Shown: one piece after another, positions 29,747 to 39,628 of the stretch
Position numbering within the stretch: position 1 is the first letter of the stretch
Layout of the letters: every line of letters begins with the position of its first letter
Assembly: GCF_030052995.1 (NCBI RefSeq)
Contig: NZ_JASJPW010000002.1
Location: forward strand, 310,001 to 374,000
Reading direction: 5' to 3'
DNA from: Gemmobacter sp. 24YEA27
GTDB lineage: Bacteria > Pseudomonadota > Alphaproteobacteria > Rhodobacterales > Rhodobacteraceae
DNA length: 64,000 bases
The notes under the pieces: generated by a model
What the model saw: only the letters and a program-made list of their open reading frames with translations
Database searches by the model: none
What the model was told of the DNA's origin: nothing
Translations under genes and position numbers: made by a program

Positions 29747-30640
29747 CCGACAGAACACCGCTTTTGTGCCTGGACTTGCAGCCATCGTCGCCGCATATCG
29801 CGATCTCTGCGCGACATGCAGCCCGGCGCAGGTCGCGAGCGGTTCGGTAACGAACGCGGCCGCATCTTACCAGGGGCAGCCACTAGGCAGATCCGGGGCG
29901 AATGGCGGTGTCTCATCTCGCATGCCGCGCCTTTCCCCCTTCCACTGGCGCGGGTGGGGTCGCCCTCAAAGATCGGGCCCGGGCGCTTCTCCATCAGCAC
30001 CGTCGTCGGGGGACCTCCTCGACAGCCGCGCATCCGGGCCGTGACCGGGCCATGGATTTCTTTCCCCGGCTTCTGGCCACGAAAGTCGGCTTCAGCATTG
30101 CGGCTCTTTCGGGTGGAGCGAGGCATTGGGGACCAGTCTGTTCGGCCTGTGGTCTGATGAGCCTGTCTGGGCCGGGTGGATTGCCCGGACCCTCATGGGG
30201 TTGACTATCATCCGCCCTGGACCGGAAAGGCTTCATCGCGGCCATTCGCCACCGGACCTGAACTGGCGGCGTCTCCCGGAACGCTTTCGGGAACGCCCAG
30301 GTATCCAGCCTGCCGCCAACCGATAAGGGATCGACCAATAGCAGCGGAGCGACCTCGTGGTGGCCCGGCTGAGGAAGATCAGCTACGGTTCGGGGCACTG
30401 TTTGCCTGAAGAGACGGCCATCCCCTTGCGCGACATCGCTTCCGACCTGAACAGGTTGCGGGTCTTCGTGCACACGGCGGGCACTCCTTCCGGAGCGTCG
30501 ATGCCAGGGCCTGGGACCCAACGGAACAGAGGGTATACCATCTCCTCCACCAACGGCCGCTCAGAGCGTATCGGGACCAGGATCTGTATATGAATCGCGC
30601 GGGTTATGCCGGAGGCTCCTACGCGTGGGGAAGCTAAGGC
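29587..30640 (-). mobile_element. Decayed IS5-family transposase
   Basis: Broken minus-strand frames read in order as an IS5-type DDE transposase: PIRSERPLVEEMVYPLFRW near 30560, then DAPEGVPAVCTKTRNL, HHEVAPLLLVDPLSVGG near 30350, RNAEADFRGQKP near 30090, a KTRHRG-like stretch (RTRHRTG), and the closing TANTIVRLPRWRAA before the stop at 29587. Many stops and frameshifts separate these blocks, so it cannot be functional. It directly follows the last SDR. Confidence 0.75.
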
Positions 30641-30643
30641 ATC

Positions 30644-30960
30644 ATGAGCAAGCAATGAACAGGCTTTTTCGCAAAATGCGGGAAAGCGCCATGCGCCTGG
30701 TCCTCGATGATGAGGGGCAGCGTGGGTCGCGCTGACAGGCGGTCATGTCGATTGCCGCGAAGATCGGCTGTGCGCCTCAGATGTTGCATGACGGGGCCCA
30801 GAAGACCGAGGCTGATAGCGGCAAACGCCCGCGTGTACCCCGGCAGGAACGCCGGGCAGATGGTGGATTTGAAACGAGATCCTGATCAAGGCGTCAGCGT
30901 AATTTGCGATCGCGGAGCTCGACCGCAGGTCGAAGGGATGGTGGCGGTTCATTGACTCGC
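30644..30960 (+). mobile_element. IS3-family OrfA remnant
   Basis: Plus-strand pieces AMRLVLDDEGQ, AVMSIAAKIGCAPQMLHD and GKRPRVP match the helix-turn-helix protein OrfA of an IS3 element (consensus VMSIAAKIGCAPQTLHDWV). A stop follows MSKQ and further stops break the frame. A short trace of OrfB (FIDSHRD) follows near 30950; the rest of the element is missing. Confidence 0.75.
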
Positions 30961-31178
30961 ACCGGGATGCGCTCCGGGGGCGAGCCATGGTCACGCCATT
31001 GGTCCAGGAGACCATGGCGACGGCCGATCTGGGCGGTTCTGCAGGTCACGCCTTTCGCATGATACAATCACCCGGCCAATCATGCCAGGCCTCACTTGGC
31101 GCTCCTCCGTTTGAGCTTTCGTGACGAAAACCATTGGCGACAATCTCAGCCACTGGCTTCGATCTCCGATCCTGGCAT

Positions 31179-32020
31179 TCATGTGTTCAGTCTCGCCATC
31201 TGGTGGATCAGGTTAAGGATGAATCTGTCAGGCTCTGATGTCCAGATCTTGCAGATGTGTTCGTAAGGTGTGAGTCCTCGGAAGGTATTGAGCCTGCGCG
31301 CGAAACTGTATGCCGCCATTTAGTCTGCGAGCTTCGTTCGCAGTTGGTTGTGACTGTCGTAATGAAAGCTTTTGACGGTGGCTTCCAAGATCGTGCGGTT
31401 CATCCCTTCGACCTGACCACTGGTCCATGGATGGTTGGGCCTGGTCGGCCTGTGCTCAATCCCGTTTGCCTCGCAAATCATGTCGAAGCGCACCGGCCTA
31501 GAATAGATGGTATTCCGGTTCCGCGGTAGCTCTGCGAACTGGATTCGGTTGTCGGTGAGAATGATATGGACCGAGGTCAGGGCACGACTTCGAGCATGTG
31601 CTGAAGGAATTCCCAGGCACTTTTTCTGTCGGCTTTGTCGAAGAGTTGGGTCACAGAGAACTTGCTCGTCCGGTCAATGCCAGCGAACAAATATAGTTTG
31701 CCTTCAGCGGCTTGCACCTCTGCGACGTTGATGTGGAAGAACCCTAAAGGGCAGCGCTTGAACTTCGATCGCTTCGGCTTGTCGCCCTCCATACCAGGGA
31801 GGCGCGAGATGCCATGCCGCTGCAGACAGCGGTGCAGTGCTGATCGCGTCAGGTGGGGGATCGAAGGCTGCAAAGGATAAAGGCAATCGTCTGTTGGCAG
31901 CAGCGTATGGCGCCGGAATGCCACGACTATCGCCTCCTCAGCCTCCGTCAGCACGGTGGATCGTGGCTCGGATAGCGTGCGTGGTCGTGGCGCTGCCATA
32001 GCGAACTTGTCCCAGAGGGC
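31179..32020 (-). mobile_element. Decayed IS481-family transposase
   Basis: Minus strand, start to end: GQVRYGSATTTHAIRATIH (near 32010), LTEAEEAIVVAFRRHTLLP, IPHLTRSALHRCLQRHGIS, FFHINVAEVQAAEGKLYLFA, then after a stop at 31577 TIYSRPVRFDMICEANGIEH, RPNHPWTSGQVEGMNRTI, NTFRGLTPYEHICKIWTSEP and IHQMARLNT before the stop at 31179. The catalytic core is interrupted by a stop and frameshifts and an N-terminal piece is deleted. It lies within an IS3 OrfA remnant. Confidence 0.82.
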
Positions 32021-32059
32021 ATCCTTCCATTCCAGAGAAACGATCACACCATCAAACCG

Positions 32060-32283
32060 TGGGATCAAACACCTGGGACCGGACCGTCTCATCGTCCACT
32101 TCCACCGCAGGCTTTTGCCGCCATGCTCGAAGATCTCCGCCGCCCTGTTGAGCAGCGATTTCTTTCCCTGATGGAACAACGCCGGATGCACCCGGTATTC
32201 GGCGGCCAGATCCGACACCGTGCACTCGCCTTTTACAGCACGCGCGCCTGGAAGACCGCGTCATGGTTCTTGCGCTTGCGCAT
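32060..32283 (-). mobile_element. IS3-family OrfA remnant interrupted by the IS481 copy
   Basis: Starts MRKRKNHDAVFQARVL at 32283, then, after a small deletion, VKGECTVSDLAAEYRVHP, KSLLNRAAEIFEHGG and VEVDDETVRS, an OrfA of another IS3 subgroup than the plus-strand copy at 30.6 kb. Similarity ends near 32060, where IS481 sequence begins shortly after, so IS481 appears to have inserted into it. Confidence 0.72.
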
Positions 32284-32360
32284 GCCTGATCTCCTCGTCC
32301 TTCGAGACAAGCAAACGTCAGATGGTAGTTTTCGTCACTGTCCGGCTTTCGGCGCATAGT

Positions 32361-32711
32361 TCAGCGGGCGGTCAGTGCCGGAAGCGCGAACAGGAGTTGA
32401 ATATAATTGAAGCAGTCATGAAAGCTTGCTCTTGTCAGACCCATGACGTTTTCGAAGATGAAGGCTTGCGGGCGGGCTTCCAGAGGCGAGATCCTCGCTT
32501 CCGTCGTAGACGGTGAAGTCAACGTAGCGCAGGTCGCCTTCAGTCAACGTCCAGTCTTCGCCACTCTTTGACAACGTGGATTGGTACGGCGGGACGGTAG
32601 CGCAACACCATTTTTTGAACCAGCAACTGCCCTTGGTCTGCGGCCGGCCTCAGCCATGCCGACGCCAGGGCCGCTGGCCCAACTGAAAAGTTCCAGTGGC
32701 AACCCCGACAT
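32361..32711 (-). pseudogene. Broken DNA (cytosine-5) methyltransferase, N-terminal half
   Basis: Switching frames on the minus strand from 32711 reads MSGLPLELFSWASGPGVGM (motif I, normally LELFAGAGGLG), then KKWCCATVPPYQSTLSKSGE, TLTEGDLRYVDFTVYDG, EDLASGSPP (motif IV with PCQ lost) and ARPQAFIFENVMGLTRASF (motif VI ENV) before the stop at 32361. At least three frame changes and loss of the catalytic Cys make it inactive, and the target-recognition half is absent. No nuclease partner is seen. Confidence 0.75.
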
Positions 32712-32894
32712 GCTGATGCTCTTCCAGTCTGTCCCATATTTTGCAACATCCGACCGAAGCGTTCAGGATCCGTTATCCTTGACCAGTCTGTTGCTCGACT
32801 TTGCCGCATTGCTCCGGCCTCTGCCCTGCGGCAGGCAGGTTGACATGACACTGGCGGTACCGTGTATTGCGCCAAAATCTCCGGGGGCAACTCA

Positions 32895-33821
32895 ATGGAT
32901 CGCAGACGCCTGCCCCTTAACGCGCTTCGCGCCTTCGAGGAAGTCGCTCTTCAGGGCAGCTTCCGCGCCGCCGCCGACAGTCTGAACGTGGCCCAAAGCT
33001 CGTTGTCACGCCATGTTGCCACGCTCGAACATGCGGCGGGAGTGTCTTTGTTCGAACGCCATCCCCGCGGCATAGAATTGACCCCTGCGGCGGAAAAGCT
33101 GCTGAGTTCGGTGCGCAAGTCCTTTGACCGGCTGAGCCTGACGCTCGACGAGATTGGGGCCCAGAGCACCGAATTGCGCGTGTTGAGCGTCTACTTCGCC
33201 CCGAGTTTCGCGAGCCTTCTGGCGGTATCGGCGCTTAAGGATTTCAGGCAGCTCTGCCCGGGGATCACGCTGGATATCAGTTGCCTGACGCTGCCACAGC
33301 ATCAGAACAACCCGCCCGATGCGGCCGTCATCTACTCCCGCCCGATCATCAGCGATAAAGTGATCAATCTGCTCTGGCAGGTAGAAAGCACGCTGATCTG
33401 TCATCCTGACCTGGTGAGCGACAGCCCGCTGGACAGCGCCGAAGCCCTGGATGCCTTTCTAGGCCGCAACGAACTTTTGCACGTCCGCGTCGATGACGGT
33501 GACCGCTTTTCGCTTTGGAAGCAGTTTGCCGGCGTGCACGGGCTGCGCGGCCCTGTCGCGCGTGGACTGACCTTTGACACAGCCGAGCTGGCGATCCGCT
33601 ATGCGCAGAACGGCAATGGGATAGCCTTGCTGGACCCGACGCCGTTTCAGCCGGAAATCGTTGCGGGAAACCTGATCTGTCCCTCGCCGCTGCGTCTGAC
33701 ACCGGGCTACGGATACTACCTCGTCTGTGATGCCGAAGCGCTTGAGGATACAGCCGTTGTGCTGTTCAGGAACTGGCTGATCCAGCAATTCTGCAAGTCT
33801 GACCGGGTAGCAGGTCTCTGA
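32895..33821 (+). CDS. LysR-family transcriptional regulator (GcvA-like)
   Basis: 308 residues from ATG 32895 (MDRRRLPLNALRAFEEVAL), with GGGGGC upstream; the longer frame from 32862 is less likely. Winged HTH in residues 5-65 (FRAAADSLNVAQSSLSRHV), then an effector domain. The PLNALRAFE start is usual for GcvA/AmpR-type members. Its co-orientation with the Opp-type operon and the 348-base gap after it suggest it controls that operon. Confidence 0.9.
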   Translation: MDRRRLPLNALRAFEEVALQGSFRAAADSLNVAQSSLSRHVATLEHAAGVSLFERHPRGIELTPAAEKLLSSVRKSFDRLSLTLDEIGAQSTELRVLSVYFAPSFASLLAVSALKDFRQLCPGITLDISCLTLPQHQNNPPDAAVIYSRPIISDKVINLLWQVESTLICHPDLVSDSPLDSAEALDAFLGRNELLHVRVDDGDRFSLWKQFAGVHGLRGPVARGLTFDTAELAIRYAQNGNGIALLDPTPFQPEIVAGNLICPSPLRLTPGYGYYLVCDAEALEDTAVVLFRNWLIQQFCKSDRVAGL

Positions 33822-34169
33822 GCGGAACCAGGCTACGGCTCGTCTGAACCAACTCCCGCTGCCACATCGCCGCCAGATCTGCCGCACGCCGGGCGGAGAT
33901 ATCAGCTCCTGATGTTGACGTGCTGCGCCCCTACCCTGCCGCCCGGGGAATATGGCAGGCCCGCGCATGCCTGAAATGAATGTAGTATATTGTTTTAAAA
34001 AACTTAAATCTGATGTGCTTTTTATAGATCCCCCGATCTCATTACTCTGCTTGTGGCTGCGCAAATGTTGCACCTAGGTTGCAGCAATAAGCGGTGCCGC
34101 TGCAGCCATCCCCGTTTTTGCAGCGGCAACCGACCCCAAATCAAAAAATAATTCGCCAACAGGAACGTC
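33822..34169 (+). promoter_or_regulatory. Leader and promoter region of Opp-type catabolic operon
   Basis: 348 bases without a gene. The middle (about 33970-34060) is far more AT-rich than its surroundings, with TTTTAAAAAACTTAAA near 34000, and likely holds the promoter. Near 34065, TTGCACCTAGGTTGCA is close to a palindrome and could be a LysR-type site. Neither is proven. Confidence 0.4.
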
Positions 34170-35801
34170 ATGACCATTCTCAAAATGAACAGCGGAAAAC
34201 CCCTTCACCCGGAAGTGGAAGATCTGTGTCAGAAATATACGAACAATGGCCTCGACCGGCGGGCCTTCCTGCGCACGATGTCCTGGCTCGGGGTCTCGGC
34301 GGCTTCTGCGGCGGCCTTTACCGGGATCGCCGGCGGGGTGGCACGCGCTGATGAGGCAAAGCTGCCGGTGGCGGGCGGCGAATTGCGCTTTGGGATGACG
34401 GTGCAGGAAATCACCGACCCGATGCTGACCAGCTGGACAGAGGCATCAAACCTCTTCCGCAACAGCCTTGAATACCTGACCTATGTTGACAGCGAGAATG
34501 TCACGCATCCCTATCTGGCCAAAAGCTGGACGCCGTCAGATGATCTGAAAACCTGGGATTTCGAGCTGGATGAGCGCGCAAAATGGTCAAATGGCGATGC
34601 ATTCACCGCCGATGATGTGGTGTTCAACATCGCACGCTGGATCGCGCCGGAGTCGCAATCCTCGAATAAAACCGCCTTTTCGGCGATCGAAAAAGTCGAA
34701 AAGACCGGTGAGCACTCGCTGCGCCTGACGCTGTCACGCGGTGTCGTTTCGCTGCCCGAACAGCTTTACGCTTATAATTGCCCGATGCTGCATCGGGACT
34801 TTGAAAAAGACGGTGCCAACTGGCCGGCAAATCCGGTCGGCACCGGCCCCTTCGCGCTGAAAACCTATGAAGTCAGCCGTCAGGCGGTCTTTGAAAAGCG
34901 CGCCGATTACTGGGGAGAACCGGCCTATCTTGACCGTATCACCTATGTTGATGTCGGCGCCGATGTGACCACGCAGCTTGCGGCGCTGGCCAGCGATCAG
35001 ATCGATGTGATCTTCAGGGCCGCAATCACCGATGTCGATATCATTTCCAAACTTCCCGGTGTCAGGCTGCTGCGGTCTGAACCCGCGCATACGATCGTGA
35101 TGCGGATGAAGACCGATGAGAAACCTTTCGACGATATCAGGGTGCGCCAGGCGGTGCAGCTTGCCGCCGACAATGATCAGATGCTGGCAATTGCCTATCG
35201 TGGCGAAGGCGTGGTGGGCGGCAATTATCATGTCTCGCCCAAGCATCCCGATCATTTCCCGCTGCCCCCCATTGCGCGTGATGTCGAAAAGGCGCGGGCG
35301 CTGCTGGCCGATGCCGGCTACCCGAACGGCATCGATCTGGAACTGGTGCTGGGCAATACCCAGGGCAAATGGGAACAGGATACCGCCCAGGTTCTGCAGC
35401 AAAACCTGGCAGAGGCCGGGATCCGACTGACGCTGAATGTGCTGCCCTCGACCCAGTACTGGCCGGTCTGGAACAAGGTGCCCTTTGGTCTGACCTATTG
35501 GGCGCACCGGCCTTTGGGGGTGATGACGCTCAATCTTGCGTATCGCAGCGGCGGCGCCTGGAATGAGAGCGCCTTTGCCAGCCCCGAATTTGATGCCGCG
35601 CTCGACAGGGCCATGACGATCATCGACCCGGTTGAGCGCGCGGCCGCCATGCAGGAGGTCCAGACCATTCTGCGCGATGCCGCGGTAATCGTGCAGCCTT
35701 TCTGGCCCAAGGAATTCTCGGCCTGCACCGAGCGGGTGCAGGACTATGATTTCCACCCCTCGCATTACTACCGGATGGACCGGGTCTGGGTCACCTCCTG
35801 A
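34170..35801 (+). CDS. Opp/Dpp-type ABC substrate-binding protein
   Basis: 543 residues. A long n-region precedes a twin-arginine motif (LDRRAFLRTMSWLGVSAA), so Tat export is probable. SBP_bac_5 features include GGELRFGM, LKTWDFELDERAKWSNGD, GTGPFALKTYEVSRQ and RQAVQLAADNDQML. Although the family is called peptide-binding, members also carry opines, sugars, nickel and glutathione; here redox and amidohydrolase genes follow, so a non-peptide ligand is likely. Confidence 0.9.
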   Translation: MTILKMNSGKPLHPEVEDLCQKYTNNGLDRRAFLRTMSWLGVSAASAAAFTGIAGGVARADEAKLPVAGGELRFGMTVQEITDPMLTSWTEASNLFRNSLEYLTYVDSENVTHPYLAKSWTPSDDLKTWDFELDERAKWSNGDAFTADDVVFNIARWIAPESQSSNKTAFSAIEKVEKTGEHSLRLTLSRGVVSLPEQLYAYNCPMLHRDFEKDGANWPANPVGTGPFALKTYEVSRQAVFEKRADYWGEPAYLDRITYVDVGADVTTQLAALASDQIDVIFRAAITDVDIISKLPGVRLLRSEPAHTIVMRMKTDEKPFDDIRVRQAVQLAADNDQMLAIAYRGEGVVGGNYHVSPKHPDHFPLPPIARDVEKARALLADAGYPNGIDLELVLGNTQGKWEQDTAQVLQQNLAEAGIRLTLNVLPSTQYWPVWNKVPFGLTYWAHRPLGVMTLNLAYRSGGAWNESAFASPEFDAALDRAMTIIDPVERAAAMQEVQTILRDAAVIVQPFWPKEFSACTERVQDYDFHPSHYYRMDRVWVTS

Positions 35802-35859
35802 GACCACCATGCCCGCATCAGACGCAATGATCTGAACCTCCGGAAAGAACAGGACGCGA

Positions 35860-36825
35860 ATGACCGCTTTTTTATTCCGCAAGCTCGGCTGGGCTGCGGC
35901 AACAATGCTGACCGTCTCGATACTGGTCTACCTTGCGCTAGAGGTGAATGTCGACGATGTCGCCGCCAAGGTGCTGGGGCAGTTCTCGACCGAAGAACAG
36001 CGGGAGGCCTGGCTTTTGGCCAATGGCTATCGTGACCCGCTTGTGCTGCGCTATGGCCGCTGGCTTGTCGCGTTCCTGACCGGTGACTGGGGCCTCTCCA
36101 GTCACTTCCGGGCCCCGGTGATCGAGATCATTCCGGCAAGGCTGGGCGCCTCGCTGCTGCTGGGCGCCTGTGCCCTGCTGGTGATGGTCCCGACCGCACT
36201 GCTGCTGGGGGTGCTTGCCGGCATGCGGCCCAATTCGGTGATGGACCGCGTTGTTTCGGTATTTGCGATCCTCTCGACCTCGGTGCCCGATTTCGCCTCG
36301 GCGGCACTGCTCTCGGCCATCTTTGTGTTCTGGCTTGGGGTATTGCCCGGCACCAGCACCATGCTGACCGGATTTTCCCTCAGCGAGCTGGTGCTGCCGG
36401 TCACCGTTCTGGCGCTTTACTCGACCGGTTATCTTGCGCGCATCACCCGCGCCGCAATGGCCGAGGTCATGGCCTCGCATTATGTGCGCACCGCCCGGCT
36501 GAAAGGCGCGGGCACCTTCCGGATCGTGTTTCACCATGCGCTGCGCAATGCGCTGATCGTCCCTGCCACCGTGGTGATGATGCAGGTGCCCTGGCTGCTT
36601 TCGGGCGTGATCGTGGTCGAGGTTTTCTTTGCCTATAAAGGCTTCGGCTCGCTTCTCTATGATGCGGCGCTGAACAGCGATATCTATCTGATCGAGGCCT
36701 GCGCCATGGTCAGCGTCGTGGTTGTCGTGCTGTCTCAGATCCTCTCTGACCTCGCCTATGTCTGGCTCAATCCCCGCATCAGCCTCTCTGGTGCTGAACG
36801 CAGCGCGGGGGTGGCAGATGCCTGA
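35860..36825 (+). CDS. Opp/Dpp-type ABC permease (DppB-like)
   Basis: 321 residues, six membrane helices. N-terminal KLGWAAATMLTVSILVYLAL, and coupling loop YVRTARLKGAGTFRIVFHHA identify a DppB-like permease. Ends overlapping the following permease (ATG inside ATGCCTGA). Confidence 0.9.
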   Translation: MTAFLFRKLGWAAATMLTVSILVYLALEVNVDDVAAKVLGQFSTEEQREAWLLANGYRDPLVLRYGRWLVAFLTGDWGLSSHFRAPVIEIIPARLGASLLLGACALLVMVPTALLLGVLAGMRPNSVMDRVVSVFAILSTSVPDFASAALLSAIFVFWLGVLPGTSTMLTGFSLSELVLPVTVLALYSTGYLARITRAAMAEVMASHYVRTARLKGAGTFRIVFHHALRNALIVPATVVMMQVPWLLSGVIVVEVFFAYKGFGSLLYDAALNSDIYLIEACAMVSVVVVVLSQILSDLAYVWLNPRISLSGAERSAGVADA

Positions 36826-37666
36826 CAGCAAACTCAAAGCCTATCTCTGCCACCCTATGGTGCTGATCGGGGGCGGCATCTCGCTCGCCTGGCTGCTCAT
36901 CGCCCTGCTGGCGCCTCTGATCGCCCCCTATGATCCGCTGCGCATGCTGAAGCCGCTGGCGCAGCCGCTGACCCCGGATCCGGCTGGCGGGATGTTCTGG
37001 CTGGGCACCGATCTCGTGGGACGCGATATCCTGTCGCGGCTGATCTACGGCGCCCGCACCGTGGTGGTCTATGCAACGCTGGCCACCCTGACCGCTTATG
37101 CAGTGGGGATCAGTGCCGGACTTGCCGCAGGCTATCAGCGCGGTCGCACCGATATGGTCCTGTCTTTCATCGCCAATGTCGTGCTCTCGTTCCCGGTTCT
37201 TGTGCTTTACATCCTGATCATCGTGGTCATCGGTCCCTCGCCGCTCAACATCATCCTCGCGGTGACATTTGCCAGCGCCCCGGCGATCTTTCGTATCGTG
37301 CGCGCGATCAGTCTCGATATCTCCAGCCGCGATTTCGTCGCCGCTGCCCGAACCCAGGGCGAAAGCCCCTGGCGGATCATGCTGGTGGATATTCTGCCCA
37401 ATGCCACTGGGCCGCTTGCCGTCGATTTCTGCCTGCGGATCGGCTATACGGCGATCAAACTGGGGACCCTCGGGTTTCTCGGGCTTGGCCTGCCTCCTCC
37501 TACACCGGACTGGGGTTCCATGGTCAATGAAGGCCGCGCGATGGCGATGGCATTTCCCTATCTTATCATCTTTCCATGCCTCGCAATCTCTTCGCTGATG
37601 CTTGGTCTCAGCCTGCTGGCCGATGGTCTGAAAGACGTATCCGGCCGGATGGAGCGCCAGTCATGA
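36818..37666 (+). CDS. Opp/Dpp-type ABC permease (DppC-like)
   Basis: 282 residues from ATG 36818 (MPDSKLKAYL), overlapping the previous stop by eight bases. LAPLIAPYDPLRMLKPLAQP, the DppC entry motif WLGTDLVGRDILSRLIYGAR and the late AARTQGESPWRIMLVDILPN are visible. Stop overlaps the ATPase start as ATGA. Confidence 0.92.
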   Translation: MPDSKLKAYLCHPMVLIGGGISLAWLLIALLAPLIAPYDPLRMLKPLAQPLTPDPAGGMFWLGTDLVGRDILSRLIYGARTVVVYATLATLTAYAVGISAGLAAGYQRGRTDMVLSFIANVVLSFPVLVLYILIIVVIGPSPLNIILAVTFASAPAIFRIVRAISLDISSRDFVAAARTQGESPWRIMLVDILPNATGPLAVDFCLRIGYTAIKLGTLGFLGLGLPPPTPDWGSMVNEGRAMAMAFPYLIIFPCLAISSLMLGLSLLADGLKDVSGRMERQS

Positions 37667-39290
37667 CCGATCCTGTCAATCCCGGCGCCATCACAGCTCC
37701 GCGGCCGGTTCTGAAGCTTGAAAACCTCAGCATCAGCCTGCCAAAGGGCGCAGACCGGTCACTGGCGGTCTCGGACGCCAGTCTTGAACTGCACCCGGGC
37801 GAGATCCTCTGTCTCGTCGGGGAATCCGGCTCCGGCAAATCGGTCCTTTCCGCCGCCGTGATGGGGGCGGTGCCGCGTGGTCTTGACGTTGTGACGGGGC
37901 ATATCCTGCTGAATGGCACCGATCTGACCGGGCTGAGCGAGCCACAGCTGCGGCAAATGCGCGGCCGCGATATCGCGATGATCTTTCAGGAGCCGATGTC
38001 CTCGCTCAACCCTGCAATGACCGTCGGGGAACAGATCGAGGAAGTCTTTCTGCTGCATTCCGATATTGACGCAGCCGAGCGCCGCAAGCGCGCCCGCGCC
38101 CTGATCGAGGCAATGCATCTGCCGGATCCCGACCGCATCCTTGCCTCATTCCCGCATTGCCTGTCCGGCGGCCAGTGTCAGCGGGTGGTGATTGCGATGG
38201 CCCTGGCGCTTAACCCCAAAGTGCTGGTCGCCGATGAGCCGACCACCGCGCTTGATGTGACCACACAGGCGCAGGTGCTGAAACTGATCCGTGAATTGCG
38301 TGACGTCTATAACCACGGGATCCTCTTTATCACCCATGATTTCGGCGTGGTTGCCGATATCGCGGATCGTATCGCCGTGATGAAAGACGGGGTGATCGTC
38401 GAGCTTGGCCCGGCGCGCGCTGTGCTGGAGGCGGCAAGTCATCCCTATACGCGCAGTCTGATTGCCGCGATCCCGGGCCTGGCGCCGCGCCTGCGCCCGG
38501 CGCCGGAACGCAGCCAGATCGCGCTGAAAGCCGCCGGGCTCTGCCACAGCTTCGGGGCCATGCGCGCGCTTGATGAGATCAGCCTTACCCTGTTTCGCGG
38601 TACCGTGCTCTCGGTTGTCGGAGAATCCGGCTCGGGCAAATCCACGCTGGCAAAGGCGCTGATCCGCCTTATCGAACCAAAAGCGGGCCGGGTCGAGGTC
38701 GGCGGCACCGACATCCTTGCGCTGCCCCCGCGTGATCTGGCGCAGTGCCGGCGCCGCATCCAGATGATCTTTCAGGATCCTTTCGAATCCCTCAACCCCG
38801 ACGGCGGGTCGGTGATATGATCGCGCGGGCGGCCATTCTCGCCGGCACGCCACCGCGTGAGGCGCGCGGCGTTGCCGAAGAGCTTCTGACCCTCGTGGGC
38901 CTGCAACCCTCGACTTACACGCGGCGTCCGGCGGCCTTTTCCGGCGGGCAGCGGCAAAGGATCGGTATTGCCCGGGCGCTGGCGATGCGGCCCGATGTTC
39001 TGATCGCCGATGAAAGCCTCTCGGCGCTGGATGTATCGGTGCAGGCGAAGGTGCTGGACCTGCTGCGCGATCTCCAGGCCCGGCTGGATCTGGCGATTCT
39101 CTTCATCACCCATGATCTGCGTGTCGCGGCCCAGATCAGCGATGACATCATCGTCATGCAAAAGGGCCGCATCGTCGAGCAGGGGCGGGCCGCCGCGATC
39201 CTCAGCGATCCGCAGCATCCCTATACAAGGGAGCTGCTGGCGGCAGCGCCGGGTCGCACCACGCTAAGCACTCTTTCTGCCGCAAACTGA
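37663..39290 (+). CDS. Opp/Dpp-type fused double ATPase (frameshifted)
   Basis: Starts at ATG 37663, overlapping the permease. Domain 1: [33 protein letters not shown]. Domain 2: GESGSGKS, then [10 protein letters not shown], where the frame breaks in the C run 38796-38799. Adding one C gives [13 protein letters not shown] and leads into [20 protein letters not shown] and THDLR. Repaired length is 542 residues. Without repair the protein would end at 38820 and the second ATPase would lack its signature and Walker B. Confidence 0.88.
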
Positions 39291-39304
39291 CCCCCAGGAC
39301 CGAA

Positions 39305-39628
39305 ATGCTCAATATTACCTTCATTCAGCCCGATGGAAGCCGCCGCGAGATCGAAGCCATGCCGCATGAAAGTGCTATGGAGGCGGCGATGCGGCATGAT
39401 GTCGGGGGGATCGTGGCGGAATGCGGCGGCTCCTGCATGTGTGCCACCTGCCATGTCTATGTCGATGCAGCCTTTCTCGGCATCGCCGGTGCTGCCGGTG
39501 ATATGGAACAGGGTATGCTGGAAATGGCGGCGGCAGAGCTGCGGCCCGAAAGCCGGCTGGCCTGTCAGCTGATCATGGCGCCTGAAATGGACGGGCTGAT
39601 CCTGCATGTCGCGGAAAGGCAGATCTGA
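39305..39628 (+). CDS. [2Fe-2S] ferredoxin, adrenodoxin/P450 type
   Basis: 107 residues. Cysteine ligands in CGGSCMCATCHVY and a fourth in RLACQL, the spacing of adrenodoxin-like ferredoxins that feed P450s and Rieske oxygenases. The gene ends in ATGA overlap with a ferredoxin reductase gene. Cytosolic electron carrier. Confidence 0.92.
   Translation: MLNITFIQPDGSRREIEAMPHESAMEAAMRHDVGGIVAECGGSCMCATCHVYVDAAFLGIAGAAGDMEQGMLEMAAAELRPESRLACQLIMAPEMDGLILHVAERQI

Noticed and set aside
31577..32218. A single intact transposase of 213 residues
   Set aside because: The frame joins an IS3 OrfA fragment to the middle of an IS481 transposase; it is a chimera of two remnants.
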